6,595 nt of DNA, from assembly GCA_002770955.1 (NCBI GenBank), contig PCUH01000072.1, positions 985 to 7,579 of the forward strand, in the 5' to 3' direction. Within the stretch, counting starts at the first letter, position 1, and each line of letters begins with the position of its first letter. The notes beneath the pieces were generated by a model. The model was not told the origin of the DNA. It saw only the letters and a list, made by a program, of their open reading frames with translations, and did no database searches. The position numbers and the translations under genes are program-made. Source of the DNA: Flavobacteriales bacterium CG18_big_fil_WC_8_21_14_2_50_32_9. GTDB taxonomy: Bacteria > Bacteroidota > Bacteroidia > Flavobacteriales_E > Vicingaceae. This document shows positions 1 through 5,602 of this stretch, piece by piece.

Positions 1-63
1 TATTCCCTAAATAGGTTAAGCATATTAATTTTTCAATTTTGGTAGGTTATAAATGCTATCCAA

Positions 64-1866
64 ATGAAACAACTACAGCTAATTGAAAAAGAATCATTTC
101 ATCAATTTCTTAAAACAGAAAATCAACATTTAGCTCCGTTTTCTAATGTATTGATGTATCTTTTACAGTTAAATAAAGTCAACTCTTTTTATTCTGAAGC
201 TTTGGCATATCCTGAAAAAAATTTTACAGATTACATTTTTGAAAAACTAAACATCACCATAGATGTTTCTGAAAAAGATTTAGAAAACATACCATTAACA
301 GGTAGTTTCATATCTGTTTCTAATCATCCTTTTGGAGGAATAGATGGTTTGATTTTAATACATATTTTATTAAAAAAATGTCCAGATTTTAAAGTAATCG
401 CTAACTTTTTATTGAAAAAAATTGAACCATTAAGCCCTTTCATTCTTCCTGTAAACCCATTTGAAGAAAGAAAAGAAGGAAGTTACAGTGGATTAAAAGC
501 AGCCATTCAAACAATTAATAATCAACAGCCATTAGGAATATTTCCGTCAGGAGAAGTTTCATCACTCCAATTAAATAAAAGTATCGTTGATAACCCTTGG
601 AATGAATCGGCAATTAAACTTATTAAAAAAGCAAATGTGCCTGTTGTTCCTATTTATTTTGAGGGAAATAACAGCATAACATTTCATTTATTAGGCTTAA
701 TAAATCCAAAGTTACGTACCGCTAAACTAGCATCTGAAGTATTTAATAAAAAAAATAAAACCTTACGAATAAAAATAGGAAAACCAATATCTGTTGAAAA
801 TCAAAACGAATGCAATACAATAAAAGAACTATCGAACTACTTAAGAAATAGAACTTACGCACTTAATTACAACAAACTAGAAAAGGTTTCAACTAAATTT
901 TACACCAAAAAATTAATGGAAACCTTACCAATAGCACCTGAAATTGAACCTTCCATAATCAAAGATGAAATTCAAAAGTTAAATAAAAATACCTTACTTT
1001 TTGAAAATGGCGTATTTCAAATATACTGTGCTCCTGCATCTAAAATTCCTAATGTAATTCAAGAAATAGGTAGGCTTCGAGAAATTACATTTCGAGAAGT
1101 TGGAGAAGGAACAGGTAAAGCTATTGATTTAGATTACTATGACAACTATTATTACCACCTGTTTATGTGGGATAAAGAAGTTCATAAAATTGCTGGTGCA
1201 TATAGAATTGGAATGGGTGCTGAAATTATTGCAACCCACTCAAAAAAAGGTTTTTACATCAATAGTTTGTTTAAATTAAAAAAAGAATTACTTCCAAAAT
1301 TAAAAAACGCTATAGAACTTGGTCGCTCTTTTATAACAAAAGATTACCAAAAACAAGCACAACCTTTGTTTTTATTATGGAAAGGTATCTTATATTTTTT
1401 AATAAAAAACCCTGATTATCGATATCTAATAGGTCCAGTAAGTATTAGTAATGATTTTTCATCCATATCTAAAAACTTAATGATTGAGTTTATTAAGCAA
1501 TGTTATTTTGATTCTGAAATTGCTCAATATGTTGTCCCTCGTAAAGCTTACAAAATAAAGATAAAAGATACAAACATTAAAGAACTCGTGAGCTTTGCCA
1601 AAAAAGATATTTCAAAATTAGATAAAATGATAGTTGATTTTGAGCCCGATAAGATACGAATCCCTGTATTAATTAAAAAATATATCAAGTTAAATGCAAA
1701 AATTGTAGGCTTTAATGTTGACCCTAATTTTAACAACACGCTCGATGGATTGATATTTTTAGATTTATTAGAAGTTCCACAGCTAACAATAAATCAATTG
1801 GCAAAAGATTTTAATGATGACAAAATTATTGATTTGTTTTATAATAAGCGAAAATCAAGTCTATAA
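64..1866 (+). CDS. Bifunctional lysophospholipid acyltransferase / GNAT-type N-acyltransferase (OlsF-like aminolipid synthase)
   Basis: The 600-residue protein fuses two acyltransferases. The N-terminal half (about 75-270) is PlsC/OlsA-like: it has the catalytic block NHPFGGIDG (His88, Asp94), a FPSGE substrate block at 160-164 and VPVVPIYFEG at 192-201. The C-terminal half (about 318-500) is an OlsB/hemolysin-like GNAT domain with RLREITFREVGEGTG (337-351) and ELGRSF (418-423). The tail (about 530-600) contains GFNVDPNFNNTLDGL, as in Bacteroidota relatives. From family knowledge, the GNAT half N-acylates an amino acid with a 3-hydroxy fatty acid and the PlsC half O-acylates the product, giving ornithine or glycine lipids at the inner membrane. 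Which amino acid is used cannot be read from the sequence. The ATG at 64 has no Shine-Dalgarno, as is usual in the phylum. The gene is complete and intact, and followed immediately by the palindrome array. The family call is firm; the exact lipid product is inferred. Confidence 0.88.
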   Translation: MKQLQLIEKESFHQFLKTENQHLAPFSNVLMYLLQLNKVNSFYSEALAYPEKNFTDYIFEKLNITIDVSEKDLENIPLTGSFISVSNHPFGGIDGLILIHILLKKCPDFKVIANFLLKKIEPLSPFILPVNPFEERKEGSYSGLKAAIQTINNQQPLGIFPSGEVSSLQLNKSIVDNPWNESAIKLIKKANVPVVPIYFEGNNSITFHLLGLINPKLRTAKLASEVFNKKNKTLRIKIGKPISVENQNECNTIKELSNYLRNRTYALNYNKLEKVSTKFYTKKLMETLPIAPEIEPSIIKDEIQKLNKNTLLFENGVFQIYCAPASKIPNVIQEIGRLREITFREVGEGTGKAIDLDYYDNYYYHLFMWDKEVHKIAGAYRIGMGAEIIATHSKKGFYINSLFKLKKELLPKLKNAIELGRSFITKDYQKQAQPLFLLWKGILYFLIKNPDYRYLIGPVSISNDFSSISKNLMIEFIKQCYFDSEIAQYVVPRKAYKIKIKDTNIKELVSFAKKDISKLDKMIVDFEPDKIRIPVLIKKYIKLNAKIVGFNVDPNFNNTLDGLIFLDLLEVPQLTINQLAKDFNDDKIIDLFYNKRKSSL

Positions 1867-1867
1867 T

Positions 1868-1887
1868 GGCTAGACTGAAGTCTCGCC
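1868..1887 (+). repeat. Palindrome 1, just after the acyltransferase stop
   Basis: The arms GGC-T-AGACT and AGTCT-C-GCC are symmetric about 1877.5 with one T/C mismatch and a GA centre. The position right after the stop codon suggests it may end or stabilise the acyltransferase transcript. It is followed by TTACAAAA rather than a T-run, so a classical intrinsic terminator is not well supported. Confidence 0.5.
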
Positions 1888-1900
1888 TTACAAAACAATC

Positions 1901-1913
1901 GAACCTATGGTTC
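1901..1913. repeat. Palindrome 2 (GAACC/GGTTC)
   Basis: Perfect 5-bp arms GAACC and GGTTC surround the 3-base centre TAT. ACAA at 1895-1898 and TTGT at 1915-1918 could extend the stem across a small internal loop. It is one unit of the array and too short to be meaningful on its own. Confidence 0.45.
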
Positions 1914-1914
1914 T

Positions 1915-1958
1915 TTGTAGCAATAAAGGAGTTCCGTAGGAACAACATATTGTAACAA
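1915..1958. repeat. Palindrome 3 with extended imperfect stem
   Basis: The core at 1931-1943 has arms GTTCC and GGAAC around GTA. Two further paired segments are nearly coaxial with it: CAATA (1921-1925) with TATTG (1948-1952), and TTGT (1915-1918) with ACAA (1955-1958). The internal loops are 5/4 and 2/2 bases. The three stacked segments make a 44-base imperfect hairpin. Its outer 5' arm (TTGT) could alternatively extend palindrome 2, so the two may compete. Confidence 0.5.
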
Positions 1959-1975
1959 CGGACTTTAGTCCGTTG
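1956..1975. repeat. Palindrome 4, perfect 9-bp arms (CAACGGACT/AGTCCGTTG)
   Basis: This is a perfect inverted repeat with 9-base arms and two central T bases, equivalent to an 8-bp RNA stem closed by a UUUA tetraloop. It is the most GC-rich and stable-looking unit of the array. There is no T-tract after it (CTAAGAAACG follows), so it is not a standard terminator. It shares the octamer TAGTCCGT (1966-1973) with the next palindrome (1997-2004). Confidence 0.65.
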
Positions 1976-1998
1976 CTAAGAAACGATAACAAAAAGTA

Positions 1999-2016
1999 GT
2001 CCGTCAACTGACGGAC
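1999..2016. repeat. Palindrome 5, perfect 8-bp arms (GTCCGTCA/TGACGGAC)
   Basis: Perfect 8-base arms surround a 2-base AC centre; as RNA this is a 7-bp stem with an AACU loop. GTAG at 1996-1999 abuts and overlaps the 5' foot by one base. The GTCCGT of its left arm is complementary to ACGGAC in palindrome 4 (1958-1963), so the two units can pair with each other instead of folding separately. Confidence 0.6.
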
Positions 2017-2046
2017 GAAACATATTAAAGCCTCAGTCTAACGACT

Positions 2047-2112
2047 ATGGGGACAAGCTCACAATAACATTAATGGCAAAAAAATACTTACCTAAGGAGT
2101 AGTAACCTCAGA
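2047..2112. other. Gene-free spacer between palindrome array and AATAGTT hairpins
   Basis: This stretch has no recognisable gene or RNA. It contains a 9-codon ATG-to-TAG reading frame at 2073-2102 (MAKKYLPKE), which is likely chance. CCTCAG occurs at 2106-2111 and also in the array at 2031-2036; both copies are followed two bases later by TAA. Confidence 0.4.
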
Positions 2113-2145
2113 TTAATAGTTATTGTTAATAACTATTAAATAGTT
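2113..2145. promoter_or_regulatory. Perfect 12-bp hairpin with an overlapping alternative hairpin upstream of mutS
   Basis: Arms TTAATAGTTATT (2113-2124) and AATAACTATTAA (2128-2139) are a perfect 12-bp inverted repeat with a GTT centre. The right arm also forms a second inverted repeat with the following bases: AACTATT (2131-2137), A, AATAGTT (2139-2145). The heptamer AATAGTT therefore occurs three times in alternating orientation, and the two hairpins are mutually exclusive. The site ends 77 bp before the mutS start. It could be an operator for a dimeric regulator, a leader or attenuator structure, or a terminator for transcription coming from the left. There is no clean T-tract after it, which weakens the terminator reading. 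The repeats are seen; the function is inferred. Confidence 0.5.
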
Positions 2146-2182
2146 GGTTGATTAATTATTTATAATTTTTAGAACAATGCAT

Positions 2183-2190
2183 TAAGTTTG
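2183..2190 (+). promoter_or_regulatory. Candidate Bacteroidota -7 promoter element for mutS
   Basis: TAAGTTTG matches the TAnnTTTG -7 consensus used by the primary sigma factor of Bacteroidota and would start transcription around 2195-2200, leaving a leader of about 25 bases before the mutS start. No good -33 TTTG was found at the usual distance; the nearest TTG (2148-2150) is too far away. AAGTTT (2184-2189) and AAACTT (2201-2206) form a 6-bp inverted repeat across the expected start site, which may be coincidental. Confidence 0.35.
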
Positions 2191-2222
2191 TAAGTTGAGT
2201 AAACTTTATCAAAATAAAAGCA

Positions 2223-4838
2223 TTGGCAACCACAAAAACATCAGATACCACTACTCCACTAATGAAGCAATACAATGCCATTAAGGCAAAGTATCCCGAT
2301 GCTATGTTGCTTTTTAGAGTTGGCGATTTTTACGAAACTTTTGGAGAAGATGCCATTAAAGCATCCACAATTTTAGGAATAGTTTTAACCGCCAGAAACA
2401 ACGGAGGCTCAAAATTAGAATTAGCAGGCTTTCCCTATCATTCACTCAATACTTATTTGCCAAAATTAGTCCGCTCGGGCTTGAGAGTTGCCATTTGCGA
2501 CCAATTAGAAGCTCCTGATACAACTAAAAAAATAGTGAAACGAGGCGTTACTGAATTGGTTACCCCAGGAGTAACGCTCAATGATCAAATTCTCGACCAT
2601 AAATCAAATAATTTTTTAGCCGCAGTTTATTTAGGTAAAAAAGAACTAGGAATTTCCTTTTTAGATGTATCCACAGGCGAGTTCTTAACTGCTCAAGGCA
2701 ATATCGAATACATCGATAAATTACTGCACGGGTTCAACCCCTCCGAAGTGCTTTTTTCTAAAAATAGCAAAAAAGAATTTATAGAACATTTTGGAAATCA
2801 ATTTTATACTTTTGGGTTAGAAGACTGGGTCTTTACTGAAGAATTTGGCAGAGAAATTCTTCAAAAACACTTCCAAACCAACACGCTCAAAGGTTTTGGC
2901 GTTGAAGAACTTAATGCCGCAATAATTGCTGCTGGTGCTGCTTTGCACTATTTATCAGACACGCAACATGAAAAACTCAACCATATTTCAGGACTATCAA
3001 GAATTGATGAAAATAAATACGTTTGGCTAGATAAATTTACCATCAGAAATTTAGAACTCATTTATTCTCCCAACGAAAATGCAAAAACACTTATTGATGT
3101 AATCGACAACTCCATCACTCCAATGGGTTCGAGATTAATTAAACGATGGATAACACTGCCTCTAAAAGAAGTACAACCCATAAACGATAGGCTAAATATT
3201 GTAGCTAATTTCGTTAACGACAACTTACTTTCAGACCAACTTACTACATTTATCAAAGAAATTGGTGATTTAGAACGCCTCATTTCAAAAGTCGCCACAG
3301 CTCGTATTAATCCTAGAGAGGTAGTTCAACTCAAAAGAGCGTTATCAGCCATCGAGCCTATAAAAAAGGCTTGTTTAACAACCGAAAATACTTCCTTAAA
3401 AAAGATAGGCGAACAACTCAATCCTTGCGTGTTGCTCAAAAATAAAATTGAGCATACCATTCAAGAAGATCCTCCTGTAGCGGTAGTTAAAGGTAATGTA
3501 ATTAATAATGGCGTTTCTAATGAATTAGACGAACTCAGAAAAATTCTTCATTCAGGCAAAGATGCTTTAATAGAAATTCAGGAACGAGAAATTAAAAATA
3601 CGGGGATTACAAGTCTGAAAATTGCATTTAACAATGTTTTTGGATATTACATTGAGGTTAGAAACACGCACAAAGACAAAGTGCCTGAAGCATGGCATAG
3701 AAAACAAACACTCACACAAGCCGAACGATATATCACAGAAGAATTGAAAGAATATGAAAGCAAAATTCTAGGTGCTGATGAAAAAATTCTTTCGCTCGAA
3801 ACACAATTGTTTAACGATTTGGTTTTGGAATTATCCGATTACATTGCTCCTATTCAGCTCAATGCAATGCTAATTGCCCAACTAGATTGCTTATTATCTT
3901 TTGCAACTACTGCAAAAACAAATAATTACACCAAGCCTGAAGTAAATGAATCAACTATTATTGATATAAAATTAGGGCGACATCCTGTTATTGAAAAACA
4001 ATTACCTTTAGATGAAGAATATGTTCCCAACGATGTTTATTTAGATGATACTACCCAACAAATAATGATGATAACTGGTCCAAATATGTCAGGAAAATCA
4101 GCCTTGTTGCGTCAAACTGCATTAATAACTCTAATGGCTCAAATAGGTTGCTATGTGCCAGCAAAATATGCAAAAATAGGAGTTGTAGATAAAATATTTA
4201 CACGAGTAGGAGCTTCCGACAATATTTCTCAAGGCGAATCAACTTTCATGGTTGAAATGAATGAAACGGCAAGTATTTTAAATAATTTATCGAACAGAAG
4301 TTTAATTTTATTAGATGAAATTGGAAGGGGAACAAGTACCTATGATGGTATTTCTATTGCTTGGAGTATAGCCGAATTTTTGCACGAACATCCAACAGCT
4401 AAAGCAAAAACACTTTTTGCAACACACTATCATGAACTAAATGATATGACTAATATTTTTAAACGAATTAAAAATTTTAATGTATCCGTAAAAGAAATAA
4501 ACAATAAAATATTGTTTTTAAGAAAATTAACACAAGGAGGAAGCAACCACAGTTTTGGAATTCATGTAGCAAAAATGGCAGGGATGCCAAAAAAAATGTT
4601 AGATAGAGCCAATGAAGTGTTAAAACAACTCGAAAGCTCTCACGTTAGCAACGGTGTAAAAAGAAAAGTGAAAACTACTCCCAACATTGCCGATATGCAG
4701 CTGAGTTTTTTTCAACTAGATGACCCTGTGTTAGAACAAATAAAAGAAGAATTAGTTTCGATAGACATTAACACGCTAACGCCAGTTGAGGCACTAATGA
4801 AACTGAATGAAATAAAAAAAATGGTGGGAGGAAAATGA
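2223..4838 (+). CDS. mutS: DNA mismatch repair protein MutS
   Basis: MutS recognises mispairs and small loops in DNA and starts mismatch repair with MutL. The 871-residue protein has the N-terminal mismatch-binding domain with FYE (Phe36, Glu38, the wedge and contact residues in E. coli), connector, lever and clamp domains (about 130-570), and a complete ATPase domain: Walker A TGPNMSGKS at 618-626, STFMVEM at 673-679, Walker B LILLDEIGRGTS at 694-705 and the THYHEL histidine motif at 734-739. QLSFF at 826-830 looks like a beta-clamp-binding motif. The C-terminus (LTPVEALMKLNEIKKM) is typical of MutS1. The TTG at 2223 is preferred because it gives the usual short lead-in before LMKQY; an in-frame TGA lies at 2196-2198 and the first in-frame ATG is codon 14 at 2262, which would leave almost no lead-in. 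The stop overlaps the next gene. No key residue is missing. Confidence 0.97.
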   Translation: MATTKTSDTTTPLMKQYNAIKAKYPDAMLLFRVGDFYETFGEDAIKASTILGIVLTARNNGGSKLELAGFPYHSLNTYLPKLVRSGLRVAICDQLEAPDTTKKIVKRGVTELVTPGVTLNDQILDHKSNNFLAAVYLGKKELGISFLDVSTGEFLTAQGNIEYIDKLLHGFNPSEVLFSKNSKKEFIEHFGNQFYTFGLEDWVFTEEFGREILQKHFQTNTLKGFGVEELNAAIIAAGAALHYLSDTQHEKLNHISGLSRIDENKYVWLDKFTIRNLELIYSPNENAKTLIDVIDNSITPMGSRLIKRWITLPLKEVQPINDRLNIVANFVNDNLLSDQLTTFIKEIGDLERLISKVATARINPREVVQLKRALSAIEPIKKACLTTENTSLKKIGEQLNPCVLLKNKIEHTIQEDPPVAVVKGNVINNGVSNELDELRKILHSGKDALIEIQEREIKNTGITSLKIAFNNVFGYYIEVRNTHKDKVPEAWHRKQTLTQAERYITEELKEYESKILGADEKILSLETQLFNDLVLELSDYIAPIQLNAMLIAQLDCLLSFATTAKTNNYTKPEVNESTIIDIKLGRHPVIEKQLPLDEEYVPNDVYLDDTTQQIMMITGPNMSGKSALLRQTALITLMAQIGCYVPAKYAKIGVVDKIFTRVGASDNISQGESTFMVEMNETASILNNLSNRSLILLDEIGRGTSTYDGISIAWSIAEFLHEHPTAKAKTLFATHYHELNDMTNIFKRIKNFNVSVKEINNKILFLRKLTQGGSNHSFGIHVAKMAGMPKKMLDRANEVLKQLESSHVSNGVKRKVKTTPNIADMQLSFFQLDDPVLEQIKEELVSIDINTLTPVEALMKLNEIKKMVGGK

Positions 4839-5572
4839 GTATTCAACAAAAAAATAAAAAACAATTGAATACCACAGACGCACTTGGAGAAGCTCTTTTG
4901 GACTATTTAGAAGGCATCAATAACGAAAATATTAGCGTAATTTCTTCCATTTCTGAAGACGATGAGTTGCCTTTATCTTATTTATTTCGCACTGAGGAAG
5001 AACTCCCAATAATAGAAAAAAAAGCACTCAGTCTTTGTGAAGGAAACGTATTGGATGTTGGTGCTGGAAGTGGAGTTCATAGCCTTATTCTCCAAAAAAG
5101 AGGACTAAATGTTACTTCTATTGATACTTCAAAAGGAGCTGTGGAAACAATGAAACAAAGAGGAGTTATTAACCCTCTATATAAAAATTTCTTTACTCTC
5201 AAAAACAAAAAATTTGATACCTTATTGTTTCTAATGAATGGCGTTGGCATTGCTCAAACACTTGATGGATTAACTTCTTTTTTAACACACTGTAAAAGCC
5301 TACTTTCTGAAAATGGTCAAATTCTACTTGATTCTTCTGACATTAAGTATATGTTTGAAGAAGAAGATGGTTCAATTTTACTGGATTTAAATGGCAATTA
5401 TTATGGCGAAGTAACGTACCAAATGAGCTATAAAAATTATAAAACACTTCCATTTTCATGGCTTTTCGTAGATTTTGACACCCTTCAAAACTCCGCCTCT
5501 CAAACAGGGTTAACTTGCGAATTAATAATTGAAGGCAATCATTTTGATTATTTGGCAAGGATAACCTATTAA
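4835..5572 (+). CDS. Class I SAM-dependent methyltransferase, substrate unknown
   Basis: The 245-residue cytoplasmic protein has a Rossmann-type SAM-binding domain starting near residue 65. Motif I is VLDVGAGSG (72-80), the ribose-binding acid is probably Asp97 in VTSIDTS, a motif IV-like segment FDTLLFLMNGVG lies at 127-138 and GQILLDSSD at 161-169 is strand 5. There is no NPPY or DPPY, so a DNA adenine methyltransferase is unlikely; the fold is of the Methyltransf_11/25 type. An N-terminal extension (about 1-60, containing ELPLSYLFRTEEELP) recalls flavobacterial homologues and may help choose the substrate. The ATG overlaps the mutS stop as ATGA, which implies co-transcription and coupled translation. 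GGAGG lies only three bases before the ATG, within mutS codons, too close for an ideal Shine-Dalgarno. A link to repair is only suggested by position. Confidence 0.85.
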   Translation: MSIQQKNKKQLNTTDALGEALLDYLEGINNENISVISSISEDDELPLSYLFRTEEELPIIEKKALSLCEGNVLDVGAGSGVHSLILQKRGLNVTSIDTSKGAVETMKQRGVINPLYKNFFTLKNKKFDTLLFLMNGVGIAQTLDGLTSFLTHCKSLLSENGQILLDSSDIKYMFEEEDGSILLDLNGNYYGEVTYQMSYKNYKTLPFSWLFVDFDTLQNSASQTGLTCELIIEGNHFDYLARITY

Positions 5573-5579
5573 ATAGGTT
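5563..5579 (+). terminator. Hairpin over the methyltransferase stop codon, weak terminator candidate
   Basis: Perfect 8-base arms AACCTATT (5563-5570) and AATAGGTT (5572-5579) surround a single A, with the TAA stop (5570-5572) at the centre. On the plus strand a short T-run (5578-5581) follows. In the 29-bp gap between convergent genes it may end transcription from either side. The low GC of the stem and short T-run keep confidence modest. Confidence 0.42.
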
Positions 5580-5581
5580 TT

Positions 5582-5602
5582 AGAAAAGTTTATTCCTTTT
5601 CT
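5582..5602 (-). terminator. Hairpin just downstream of the hemE stop, weak terminator candidate
   Basis: The arms AGAAAAG (5582-5588) and CTTTTCT (5596-5602) are perfect 7-base inverted repeats with a 7-base centre, and they touch the last base of the hemE stop codon. Read on the minus strand, the hairpin is followed by AAAACC rather than a T-tract, so it may act as a 3' end stabiliser together with the neighbouring hairpin rather than as a terminator by itself. Confidence 0.3.

Larger units (their letters stand above)
1868..2046. repeat. Array of five spaced palindromes, candidate REP-like/MITE-like non-coding element
   Basis: The array begins one base after the preceding stop codon. Five short inverted repeats with unrelated stems follow each other, centred at about 1877.5, 1907, 1937, 1965.5 and 2007.5, so the first four are spaced about 30 bp apart. 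A weaker AGTC/GACT pair is centred at 2040.5. The arms are GGC-T-AGACT/AGTCT-C-GCC, GAACC/GGTTC, GTTCC/GGAAC, CAACGGACT/AGTCCGTTG and GTCCGTCA/TGACGGAC. The octamer TAGACTGA (1871-1878) recurs inverted at 2033-2040, so the cluster has ends that match. GTAG occurs just before the third and fifth palindromes (1917-1920, 1996-1999); GTAG beside a hairpin is a hallmark of REP elements mobilised by RAYT transposases in other bacteria, but a 4-mer is weak evidence. No transposase lies in the window. Alternatives are a structured RNA or a complex transcription end. The palindromes are seen directly; the element class is inferred. Confidence 0.6.

Noticed and set aside
9..17. AAATAGGTT, identical to the right arm of the hairpin at 5563-5579, taken as an upstream gene-end hairpin
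   Set aside because: The matching left arm AACCTATT is absent; only a 4-bp CCTA/TAGG pair is present.
26..33. TAATTTTT as a -7 promoter element for the acyltransferase gene
   Set aside because: It lacks the final G of TAnnTTTG, and the -33 position falls at the window edge, so it cannot be judged.
1..45. Tail of an upstream gene: frame 1 is open for 14 codons to TAG at 43-45 (YSLNRLSILIFQFW)
   Set aside because: It is too short to recognise, and open frames of this length are common in AT-rich DNA.
1548..1739. 63-codon reading frame on the minus strand inside the acyltransferase gene
   Set aside because: It is antisense to a conserved protein region, has no recognisable domain, and is expected by chance in AT-rich coding DNA.
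1868..2046. CRISPR array
   Set aside because: The spacing is regular but the palindromes are not copies of one repeat, and no cas gene is present.
1867..2222. tRNA or known riboswitch in the intergenic region
   Set aside because: No cloverleaf with a TTCRANT arm and no recognisable riboswitch core was found; the hairpins are isolated and short.
3062..3298. 78-codon reading frame on the minus strand inside mutS
   Set aside because: It overlaps the conserved MutS core in antisense and has low-complexity Ser/Leu-rich composition with no family resemblance.
5343..5558. 71-codon reading frame on the minus strand inside the methyltransferase gene
   Set aside because: It is an antisense shadow of a real gene without motifs or a supporting start region.
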